Positions 57,319-64,000 of a stretch of 64,000 nt of DNA are shown here, piece after piece. The position numbers and the translations under genes were made by a program. The notes beneath the pieces were generated by a model. It worked only from the letters and a program-made list of their open reading frames with translations, searched no databases and was not told the origin of the DNA. The DNA is from Rhodanobacter sp. (GTDB lineage Bacteria; Pseudomonadota; Gammaproteobacteria; Xanthomonadales; Rhodanobacteraceae). The stretch spans positions 26,429 to 90,428 of the forward strand of contig JANJTA010000004.1 in assembly GCA_024711345.1 (NCBI GenBank). Reading direction: 5' to 3'. Within the stretch, counting starts at the first letter, position 1, and every line of letters begins with the position of its first letter.

Positions 57319-57964
57319 GCACGGTTCTCGCCGGATGCGCAGCGGCTGACTTGAAGCCCGTCGCCAGCGCGTATACCTCACGTGAACGCGCGCGTGAGGC
57401 CTTGGGTTTACGCATGGTTACGCGGGTGAAGTCCGCGCGCAAGCTGCGCAAGTAATCGTCGAAGCCGACTCCCTGAAACAACTTGATCAGGAACGAGCCG
57501 CCCGGCTTTAGCCACTGCCGGCTGAAATCCAGCGCCAGCTCGGCCAGACCCATGGCGCGGATCTGGTCGGCCAGCGCGACACCACTCATATTGGGGGCCA
57601 TATCGCACAGCACAAGATCCACCCGGAGCCCTTCCAGGCGGGATTCCAGCTCGTGCAGCACGGTTTCCTCGCGGAAGTCGCCCTGCAGAAAATCCACCCC
57701 GGCAATGCTCTGCATCGGCAGGATGTCCAGCGCGAACACCTTGCCGCTGTCGCCCAGCCGGTTGCGCACCAGTTGCGACCAGCTGCCAGGTGCCGCGCCG
57801 AGATCGACCACGTTGATGCCGGGCTTCAGCAGGCGGTCACGCTCGATCAGTTCCTCCAGTTTGTACACCGCGCGCGAACGCAGGCCCTCGGCCTGGGCCT
57901 TCTTCACGTATTCGTCGTTGAAGTGTTCACGCAGCCAGACGGCGCTGCTCTTGCTGCGGGCCAT
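57311..57964 (-). CDS. rlmE: 23S rRNA (uridine-2552-2'-O)-methyltransferase RlmE (FtsJ)
   Basis: Methylates U2552 of the ribosomal A-loop with SAM. The 217-residue protein has [11 protein letters not shown], the SAM loop [20 protein letters not shown] and a C-terminal FLIKLFQG, matching the K-D-K-E catalytic set. [11 protein letters not shown] (57964) is the family-like start. An ATG 39 bases upstream (58003) has a better ribosome site (AAAGGG) and could be the true one. It is followed by ftsH with overlapping ends, as in E. coli, and diverges from yhbY. Confidence 0.93.
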
Positions 57965-58046
57965 GTCGTCAAGGTCGTCGATTGGGGGAGCGGGTGGGCG
58001 CATGATACCCTTTGCCGTTCATTGACCGCGAATCGAGCATCGCCGC

Positions 58047-58343
58047 ATGGCCCTTTCCCCCTCGCAGATCCGCTACCTGCGCAGCCTTGCCCATGACCTG
58101 AGCCCGGTCGTCCTGCTCGGCAACAAGGGCGCCAGTGAAGCCGTGGTCAAGGAACTGGGCCTGGCGCTGGACATCCACGAACTGGTCAAGGTGAAGCTGT
58201 CCGGCGGCGACAAGGACGAGCGGCAGGCCCAGATCGACACCCTGACCCGGGGCACCGGGGCCGAGCCGATCCACCAGATCGGCCATGTCGTGGTGCTGTT
58301 CCGCCGCAATACCGACGAACCGAAGATCGCGCTGCCACGCTGA
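58047..58343 (+). CDS. yhbY: CRM-domain RNA-binding protein YhbY
   Basis: The 98-residue single CRM domain has IRYLRSLAHDLSPVVLLGNKG with the conserved GxxG-type loop and a C-terminal IGHVVVLFRRN. YhbY binds 50S precursors. It diverges from rlmE-ftsH, and its stop overlaps the next start (TGATG). Confidence 0.94.
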   Translation: MALSPSQIRYLRSLAHDLSPVVLLGNKGASEAVVKELGLALDIHELVKVKLSGGDKDERQAQIDTLTRGTGAEPIHQIGHVVVLFRRNTDEPKIALPR

Positions 58344-58720
58344 TGGACCTGTCGCTCGAACGCCCCGAGGGTTTTCTCTACGTGCGCCGCGTCAGTGCGC
58401 ATGGCGTCACCGTGATCGATCGCGAACTCACCCGCAGTTTCCTGCTGGCGCCCGACCGCGCCGTCGAAAACTGGCCGATTACGGCCGCCGATGTGCTGGA
58501 TGCCGGCCATGTGGACGCCCTGCTGGCGCTGCAGCCCGAGCTGGTCGTGCTGGGCACCGGCGAGCGTCAGGCATTCCCGGCCGCCGCGTTCATGGCCGGT
58601 TTCCTGCGCAAGGGCATCGGCGTCGAGGTGATGGACAACGCTGCCGCTGCCCGCACCTACAACCTGCTGGCTGGTGAAGGGCGGCGGGTGGTTGCCGGCT
58701 TCATCCTGCCGGCGGCCTGA
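58343..58720 (+). CDS. Mth938-like domain protein (DUF498)
   Basis: The 125-residue protein shows the small alpha/beta Mth938 fold pattern: RSFLLAPDRAVENWP, ELVVLGTGERQAFP and FLRKGIGVEVMDNAAAARTYNLLAGEGRRVVAGFI. Family members include mitochondrial NDUFAF3-like proteins; bacterial function is unknown. It is translationally coupled to yhbY (shared A of TGATG). Confidence 0.88.
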   Translation: MDLSLERPEGFLYVRRVSAHGVTVIDRELTRSFLLAPDRAVENWPITAADVLDAGHVDALLALQPELVVLGTGERQAFPAAAFMAGFLRKGIGVEVMDNAAAARTYNLLAGEGRRVVAGFILPAA

Positions 58721-58735
58721 ACGCTGCCACCGCGA

Positions 58736-59713
58736 TCAACGCGGCGGCAGGTAGCCCAGCGGATCGACCGGGTTGCCGTCCTTGCGGATCTGGAATCCCA
58801 GCTCGACGCGGGTGGTGCCGGTCGAACCCATCTCGGCGATCTGCTGGCCCATGCTGACCCGCTGACCTTCCTTGACCAGGCGCTTGCTGTTGTGGCCGTA
58901 GGCGGACAGGAAGCTGTCGTTGTGCTTGATGATCACCAGCTCGCCGTAGCCGACCAGGCCGTTGCCGCTGTACACCACCACGCCATCAGCGGCGGCACGC
59001 ACCGCGTCGCCGGACTTGCCGGCGATCTCGATGCCGGGAATCGCATCGCCGCTCTGGAAGCGGCCCACCAGGCTGCCATCGGCGGGCCAGCGCCACTGCA
59101 CGCCGCTGGTCACGCGCGAAACGCCGGCTGCGGCGGGCGCCGGCGGCGGCAAGGTGGCCGGCACGGGCGCCGGCACGCCGGCCACGGGCACCACCGACGT
59201 GCCCGCGGCGGCGGGCGCAGCCGGCTTTGCTGACGGTGGCGTGCTCGCCGCGGCGGCGGCCGGCGCGCTCGCCGCGGCGGACGAATGGGCCGGCGGCGCA
59301 ATCGGCTCGAACACCGGCGCCGAATTCGCCGACGCTGCCGTCGCAGGCACAACACTGGCATGGCTGGGGGTGGCCGCCACCGGCGCAGCGGCGGTCCGCG
59401 CTGGCGGCGACAGCGTCAGCCGCTGCCCGGCCCAGATCGTGTACGGCGCGGCGATACCGTTCCATTGCGCCAGATCGCGGAAGTCCACGCCCTGGCGGAA
59501 CGCGATCGAATACAGGGTGTCGCCCTTCATGACCACGTAACTGCCGCCAGGAACCGGCGTGCGGGCCGGCGTCGCGGCGATGGCGGTCGGGCGATGCACC
59601 CCGCTGTAGGCGTCGGCCGTCGGCTCCACCACGACCGAGCTTCGCAGGGTGCCGCAGCCGGCAAGCAGCAGGGTCGCAGCGAGGATGGCACAACACGGAA
59701 GAGATCGGTCCAT
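58736..59713 (-). CDS. nlpD: NlpD-type LysM/M23 lipoprotein, likely amidase activator
   Basis: The 325-residue precursor has lipobox LLAGC (Cys20), one LysM (~58-102, YVVMKGDTLYSIAFRQGVDF), a long Pro/Ala-rich linker (~110-200), and a C-terminal LytM/M23 domain. The zinc ligands are degenerate: GIEIAGKSGD replaces the first His site, SAYGHNSKR lacks the HxH pair and VELGFQI lacks the usual His. It should therefore activate amidases, as NlpD does for AmiC, rather than cut peptidoglycan. The start could be MLVR at 59725. No rpoS follows. Confidence 0.9.
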   Translation of the reverse strand: MDRSLPCCAILAATLLLAGCGTLRSSVVVEPTADAYSGVHRPTAIAATPARTPVPGGSYVVMKGDTLYSIAFRQGVDFRDLAQWNGIAAPYTIWAGQRLTLSPPARTAAAPVAATPSHASVVPATAASANSAPVFEPIAPPAHSSAAASAPAAAAASTPPSAKPAAPAAAGTSVVPVAGVPAPVPATLPPPAPAAAGVSRVTSGVQWRWPADGSLVGRFQSGDAIPGIEIAGKSGDAVRAAADGVVVYSGNGLVGYGELVIIKHNDSFLSAYGHNSKRLVKEGQRVSMGQQIAEMGSTGTTRVELGFQIRKDGNPVDPLGYLPPR

Positions 59714-59775
59714 GCGCACCAGCATACCGAGGCAGGCAGCCTTTTTCATGCGACGGCGCTGCGTGCTGCGCGGGC

Positions 59776-60384
59776 TCAGTGGAACCAGAGCCACCACACC
59801 AGCAACAAGGCCAGCAGCACCAGGGCGGCCCAGCCGATCCGTTCGATGTTCTCGTGCAGGATCCGTTCGGCACGCTCGCCGACCAGGCGGATCAGCAGCG
59901 CCAGCAGCCACACGCGCTTGCCGCGGCCCAGGCCGATGCAAAGCAGGAACGGCAGGATCGGCACGGCGATGATGCCGCACGCCCAGGTGACGAACTTCAT
60001 CGGCACCACCGGCTGCAACGCCGCCAGGATCAGCACGCCGTACATGCCCCAGCGATGTTCGACCATCTGCCGGCTCAAGGTCGCCACGCCCTGTTCGATC
60101 GGCGCCAGCAGGTGCAGCGTGTCGAGCACCGGCCGCAGCGCATGGAACGCCCAATGCCCCAGCACGTAGCCCACCAGTGCGCCGAGCAGCGAGAACAGCA
60201 GGCTGATGTTGGCGAAGAAGAATGCCTTGTGCCGCTTGCCCAGCATCATCGGCGCCAGCATCGCTTCCGGCGGAATCGGAAAGATGAACGATTCGACGAA
60301 GCTCAGCGCGGACAGGTAGTACAGCGCCTTCGGCTCGCGTGCCCAGGTCAGCGCACGCGCATACAGTGCCCCGAACAGACGCAT
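59776..60384 (-). CDS. YqaA family inner-membrane protein (VTT/SNARE-associated-like)
   Basis: The 202-residue protein has four to five transmembrane segments with YLSALSFVESFIFPIPPEAML near 26 and FVTWACGIIAVPILPFLLC near 135, matching the YqaA (DedA-like) family. Such proteins act in membrane or lipid homeostasis, by homology only. Its ATG overlaps the pcm stop (TGATG) and it precedes nlpD, so surE-pcm-yqaA-nlpD forms one operon. Confidence 0.9.
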   Translation of the reverse strand: MRLFGALYARALTWAREPKALYYLSALSFVESFIFPIPPEAMLAPMMLGKRHKAFFFANISLLFSLLGALVGYVLGHWAFHALRPVLDTLHLLAPIEQGVATLSRQMVEHRWGMYGVLILAALQPVVPMKFVTWACGIIAVPILPFLLCIGLGRGKRVWLLALLIRLVGERAERILHENIERIGWAALVLLALLLVWWLWFH

Positions 60385-61061
60385 CAGCCGATCCCGCCCA
60401 GCAGCGGCACGAAACTGACCGCGCCCAGTTCCTCCTGGATGAAGTCGCCCTGGCCGTCGCCGCGCATGCGGATCAGGGTCTGCCGGCTGGGCGAGCCGAC
60501 CGGCGCCACCAGCACGCCGGTGGGGCTGAGCTGGTCGAGGATGCGGGTGGGAATGGTGTCGCCGGCGGCAGTGAGGATGATCGCGTCGAACGGCGCCTCG
60601 TCCGGCCAGCCGAGCTTGCCGTCGTCGTAGCGCGAGCGCAGGTTGGTCAGGCCGAGCTGGCGGAAGCGCCGGCGCGCCTGGCGCAGCAACGCCTCGATCC
60701 GCTCCACCGTGAACACCTGCGGCACCAGCGCCGCCAGTACCGCCGCCTGGTAACCGGAACCGGTGCCGATCTCCAGCACCTTCTGCGGCACACCGAATTC
60801 CAGCAATGCCTCGGTCATGCGCGCCACCACCCACGGCTGCGAGATGGTCTGGCCGTGGCCGATCGGCAGCGCATCGTTCTCATAGGCATGCGCGTGCAGC
60901 GCCTGGTCGATGAAGTGATGGCGCGGCAGATTGCGGATCACCTCGATCACCCGCGGATCGCGGATGCCGCTGTCCTTCAGCACCCCCACCAGGCGATCGC
61001 GTGCGCGCTGCGAGGTCATCCCCTCGCCCTTCAGGTCCGCGGCGGACAAAGGATAGGTCAT
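60384..61061 (-). CDS. pcm: Protein-L-isoaspartate O-methyltransferase
   Basis: Methylates isoaspartyl residues in damaged proteins with SAM, starting their repair. The 225-residue protein has RHHFIDQALHAHAYEND near 47, the substrate loop GHGQTISQPWVVARM near 69, and the SAM motif VLEIGTGSGYQAAVLA near 94. It follows surE by two bases and overlaps yqaA. Confidence 0.95.
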   Translation of the reverse strand: MTYPLSAADLKGEGMTSQRARDRLVGVLKDSGIRDPRVIEVIRNLPRHHFIDQALHAHAYENDALPIGHGQTISQPWVVARMTEALLEFGVPQKVLEIGTGSGYQAAVLAALVPQVFTVERIEALLRQARRRFRQLGLTNLRSRYDDGKLGWPDEAPFDAIILTAAGDTIPTRILDQLSPTGVLVAPVGSPSRQTLIRMRGDGQGDFIQEELGAVSFVPLLGGIG

Positions 61062-61064
61062 GGC

Positions 61065-61862
61065 TCAGGCCGCCTCATCGTTGCTGGCGCGGCCTGCCGC
61101 CATGGCGTCGCCCAGCGGCTGCATCCAGCTGCTGACCTTTTCCAGCGCCTGGAAGCGGGTCAGGTCGACGTGGATCGGCGTGACGGAAACGAAGCCGCGC
61201 CGCACGGCATTGAAGTCGGTGCCGGGGCCGGCGTCGTCCACCTCGCCGGCCGGGCCGATCCACCAGATCGGGCGCCCGCGCGGATCGGTCTGCGCGATGC
61301 ACGGCGCCGCACGATGACGACGACCGAGCCGGGTCACTTCGAAGCCTTCGATTTCCGCCCACGGCCGGTCCGGCACGTTGACGTTGAGGATGGTGTCGGC
61401 CGGCAGCGGATCGACCAGCAGCCGCTGCATCAGCAGCAACACCGCCTTCGCCGCCGAGTCGTAGTGCTCACCCTTGTGGTCGCTGCTGACCAGCGACACC
61501 GCGATCGCCGGCAGCCCCAGGAAGCGCCCTTCCATCGCCGCCGACACCGTGCCGGAATAGATCACGTCGTCGCCGAGGTTGGCCGAATTGTTGATGCCGG
61601 ATACGACCATGTCGGGCTCTTCGTCCAGCAGCCCGGACAACGCCAGATGCACGCAATCGGTCGGCGTGCCGGCGACGCGGTAGTAGCCGTTGCCCATCGG
61701 CAGCACGCGCAGCGGCGCATCGAGGGTCAGCGAATTGCTGGCGCCGGAGCGGTCGCGGTCGGGTGCCACCACCGTCACCTGGGCCACTTCGCCGAGACGC
61801 TCGGCAAGCACGCGAATGCCGGTTGCATCCACGCCATCATCGTTGCTGACCAGAACTCGCAT
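61065..61862 (-). CDS. surE: 5'/3'-nucleotidase SurE
   Basis: This metal-dependent survival-protein phosphatase removes phosphate from nucleoside monophosphates. The 265-residue protein starts [14 protein letters not shown] with metal ligands D8 and D9, followed by [14 protein letters not shown] (S/N ligands) and [21 protein letters not shown]. The start MRVLVSND (61862) is canonical. It heads the surE-pcm-yqaA-nlpD operon and diverges from the Smr gene. Confidence 0.96.
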   Translation of the reverse strand: MRVLVSNDDGVDATGIRVLAERLGEVAQVTVVAPDRDRSGASNSLTLDAPLRVLPMGNGYYRVAGTPTDCVHLALSGLLDEEPDMVVSGINNSANLGDDVIYSGTVSAAMEGRFLGLPAIAVSLVSSDHKGEHYDSAAKAVLLLMQRLLVDPLPADTILNVNVPDRPWAEIEGFEVTRLGRRHRAAPCIAQTDPRGRPIWWIGPAGEVDDAGPGTDFNAVRRGFVSVTPIHVDLTRFQALEKVSSWMQPLGDAMAAGRASNDEAA

Positions 61863-62014
61863 GATGCTCCGTCGAAAGCTGATTGCGGACACGCTGGTCC
61901 ATGACCCCACGGCGCGCGCCACAACCGCCGAGTTTACCGGAGCGCGATGCCGGTTTCACATCGCCGCTGCATCCGCTTTGCCGTCATGCATGCGCTTTGA
62001 CTTAGCATGCAGGC

Positions 62015-62560
62015 ATGAAGCGCCGCACCCCTGCGCCAGTCAACGAGGACGACAGCCGCCTGTTCCGCGAGGCGATCGGCGAGGTGCGCCCGCTGTCGCC
62101 GGCGCCCGCACCGCCGGCGACCGCGAAACCCGCGCCGCATCCGCGCATGCTGGAGGCGGACGAAGCGGCGGTGCCCGGGCAATTGCTGGACATGGCGTTC
62201 GACCCGGCGCTGCTCGAAGTGGGCGAGGAACTGGGCTACCTGCGCGACGGCTACCCGCCGAAACTGCTGCGCCAGCTCAAGCGCGGCCAGTTCAGCGTGC
62301 AGGACGACCTCGACCTGCACCAGATGAATGCCGCCGCCGCGCAGGCCAGCATCGTCGCCTTCCTGGCCGAGGCGAGGCAGCACGGCCTGCGCTGCGTGCG
62401 CATCGTGCACGGCAAGGGCCTGCGTTCGAAAGCCGCCGGACCGGTGCTGAAAGGCCTCACCGATCGCCTGTTGCGCCGGCGTGACGACGTGATCGCGTTC
62501 GCCTCGGCGCGGCCAGCCCTGGGCGGCACCGGGGCCGTGCTGGTGTTGCTGAAAGGCTGA
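62015..62560 (+). CDS. Smr-domain protein (MutS2-like C-terminal domain)
   Basis: The 181-residue protein has a Pro/Ala-rich N-terminal region and a C-terminal Smr domain with DLDLHQMNAAAAQASIVAFL near 96 and the VRIVHGKGLRS motif near 128. Smr domains can nick or bind DNA or RNA; YfcN/SmrB-type relatives cut mRNA on collided ribosomes. The exact role is unassigned. It ends six bases before the convergent truD stop. Confidence 0.88.
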   Translation: MKRRTPAPVNEDDSRLFREAIGEVRPLSPAPAPPATAKPAPHPRMLEADEAAVPGQLLDMAFDPALLEVGEELGYLRDGYPPKLLRQLKRGQFSVQDDLDLHQMNAAAAQASIVAFLAEARQHGLRCVRIVHGKGLRSKAAGPVLKGLTDRLLRRRDDVIAFASARPALGGTGAVLVLLKG

Positions 62561-62566
62561 GCGCGC

Positions 62567-63577
62567 CTACGGCGACGACGCCAGCTCGCGCACGACCACC
62601 GTGGCATACGCCCCGGCCGGCAGCTCGAACGACAGTTCCAATGCGTCTTCGCCCAGCCAGTGCCAGCGCAGGTCCTTCGGCAGTAGCCGCAGCGGACGGC
62701 GTTCCTGCTCCATCCGCGCCGCCGCCAGGCCCGCGGCCAGCTCGCTGTTCGCCGCACCGATCTCGCGTTCCAGCGCACCGGCCTCGCCCTGGCTCGGCGG
62801 CTCGCCCTGCCCCCACAACGGGCCGGACGGATGGATGTCGGCACGGGCCAGCCGGCCGGCCAGCGCCTCGGTGAACGGCTCCGGCCCGAACCACGAGCGC
62901 GAGCCGACCAAGGACCAGATTTCGCCATCCAGCGGGGTATCCCAGACGCCGCGCTCGACCCGCGTCGCCAGCACGCTGTTGAAGATGTGCGAACGCGCCG
63001 CGGACAACAGGAACGAGCGCTTGTCGCGATCCACGCGGCGGCCGCCGAACATTGCCCGGGCCTGCTCGACATTTCCGCCCTCGCGACCGAAACGCTGTTC
63101 GCCGTAGTAATTCGGCACGCCGCGCGCGGCGATCTGCGTCAGTACCTGTTCGGCTGCCGCGCGGTCGCCACGCACCTCGCGCAGCACCAGCACGAAGCGG
63201 TTGCCGCGCAGTGCGCCACGCTTGAGCTTGCGCGAGTGCCGCGTTGCCGCCAGCACCTTCACTTCCGCGTGCGGAAAGGCCGACCAATCCGGATCGGGCT
63301 TGCCGGCCAGTTGCACCGAGAACGTCTGCCTAGTCACCGCGTGGCGGTCCTTCAAGCCTGCGAAGCCCACCGCGACCGGCGGCACACCGGCGAACTTCGC
63401 CAGCTCGCGCGCCACCCAGTCGGTGTTCGTGCCGCGCTTCTCCACCCACAGCAAGGCGTGCTCACCCGTCCCGTCGGCGTCGTAGCCGAGGATCTCCTCG
63501 ACCTGGAAATCCTCGGGATCGACGCGCAGGCGGGCGGTCAGTGGCGGTTCGCCGAAGGCATGGGGAAGTTCTGGCAC
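62567..63577 (-). CDS. truD: tRNA pseudouridine-13 synthase TruD
   Basis: The 336-residue enzyme makes pseudouridine at tRNA position 13. Catalytic D77 lies in GFAGLKDRHAVTRQ, with the NYYGEQRFG motif near 155 and the TRUD insertion domain between. Start is GTG (63577) after AAAGGA at good spacing. An IS110-type transposase ends ~50 bases upstream, so the native upstream neighbour (typically ispF) is not adjacent. Confidence 0.95.
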   Translation of the reverse strand: MPELPHAFGEPPLTARLRVDPEDFQVEEILGYDADGTGEHALLWVEKRGTNTDWVARELAKFAGVPPVAVGFAGLKDRHAVTRQTFSVQLAGKPDPDWSAFPHAEVKVLAATRHSRKLKRGALRGNRFVLVLREVRGDRAAAEQVLTQIAARGVPNYYGEQRFGREGGNVEQARAMFGGRRVDRDKRSFLLSAARSHIFNSVLATRVERGVWDTPLDGEIWSLVGSRSWFGPEPFTEALAGRLARADIHPSGPLWGQGEPPSQGEAGALEREIGAANSELAAGLAAARMEQERRPLRLLPKDLRWHWLGEDALELSFELPAGAYATVVVRELASSP

Positions 63578-63628
63578 GTCGAAATCCTTTGGTCCGCCCG
63601 TTTTTGGTAGATACCGTCTTGGCTCTCG

Positions 63629-64000
63629 TCAGGCAAGTGCGGTTTTGGGATCAAAAAGTTTGCCGGAACGGATGACGCCCCAGGCGATGTGGAGCAGCTT
63701 GCGCATGGCCGCACCCAAGGCGAGCTTGCGTGGCTTGCCGCGGGCGACCAGTCGATCGAACAAGGCACGCACGGCCACGTTGTGGCGGATGGCCGTCATC
63801 GCCGGCATGTAGAGCTTGGCGCGTAGCAGTGCATGACCCAGCTTGGACAGGCGACTTTGCCCCGCCCATTTGCCCGACTCGCGGATGGCGGGATTCATGC
63901 CGGCAAAGGCATCGAGCTTGCGCGGGTCGTCGAACCGGCGCAGGTCACCAGCGCATCCCAGCACAAAGGCCGCGGTGAGTTCGCCAATCCCGGGAATGGA
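63629..64000 (-). mobile_element. IS110-family transposase, C-terminal part (5' end beyond window)
   Basis: The visible 123 residues form the C-terminal Transposase_20 domain. SIPGIGELTAAFVLG is followed by DDPRKLDAFAGMNPAIRESGKW and a basic helical end (RKLALGAAMRKLLHIAWGV). The frame remains open at the right edge, so the N-terminal DEDD catalytic domain is outside. IS110 elements have no classical terminal inverted repeats and use a bridge RNA. Only ~50 bases lie between its stop and truD, so the element end is close to the truD ribosome site. Confidence 0.9.

Overview
This window reads as a high-GC gammaproteobacterial chromosome, most likely Xanthomonadales and probably Rhodanobacteraceae (Rhodanobacter/Dyella-like). 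That placement is inferred from gene order and gene content: recO-era-rnc-lepB-lepA-mucD-rseA-rpoE, tig-clpP-clpX-lon-hupB-tRNA-ppiD, surE-pcm-yqaA-nlpD, FabV as enoyl-ACP reductase, and S-methyl-5'-thioinosine phosphorylase. No rRNA operon, CRISPR array or prophage is visible. Nearly all of the sequence is ordinary housekeeping chromosome.

Layout. 1-3.9 kb: a visibly AT-richer accessory segment, all on the minus strand. It holds a PIN-like protein that runs off the left edge, a small membrane protein, and a tight two-gene unit of an OLD-type ATPase/TOPRIM nuclease plus an unrecognised 253-aa protein. This is the best candidate for a little-described (possibly anti-phage) system. 4-12 kb: fabV, cutC, a Tat-exported asparaginase-like Ntn hydrolase, a cold-shock protein, mtnP-like, hpt, nagZ, a CYTH protein and rlmD. 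12-18.5 kb: a YdbH/YdbL envelope pair, an orphan REC-HPt protein, and recO-era-rnc-DUF4845. 18.7-24.6 kb: lepB, lepA, mucD, rseA and rpoE, with a near-consensus sigma-E promoter in front of rpoE. 24.6-35 kb: a GGDEF-EAL protein and its neighbour, a FadJ-type beta-oxidation protein, DUF2058, slyX, ugd, an FKBP and a CPA2 antiporter. 35-40.6 kb: a tRNA-Ala/Glu/Asp operon, DUF1249, the divergent ppsR/ppsA pair, a PP2C phosphatase and tRNA-Ser. 40.6-45 kb: a tandem ~95-bp repeat, dnaQ-rnhA-methyltransferase, and gloB-mltD. 45-57.3 kb: ppiD, tRNA-Asp/Val, hupB, lon, clpX, clpP, tig, seven-gene tRNA block (Leu, Lys, His, Arg, Pro, Arg among them six genes downstream of ftsH) and ftsH-rlmE. 58-63.6 kb: yhbY, Mth938, nlpD, yqaA, pcm, surE, an Smr protein and truD. 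63.6-64 kb: the C-terminal part of an IS110-family transposase directly upstream of truD.

Functionally the window is rich in protein quality control (Tig, ClpXP, Lon, FtsH, PpiD, FKBP, MucD under sigma-E), RNA maturation (RNase III, Era, RlmD, RlmE, YhbY, TruD, tRNAs) and cell-wall recycling or turnover (NagZ, MltD, NlpD). Many neighbours overlap by ATGA and are likely translationally coupled: nagZ-hpt, rpoE-rseA, ugd-slyX, dnaQ-rnhA and gloB-mltD. Start codons were chosen from family alignment from memory plus visible Shine-Dalgarno sites; several genes use TTG or GTG. All functional assignments rest on motif reading, with no database search run.
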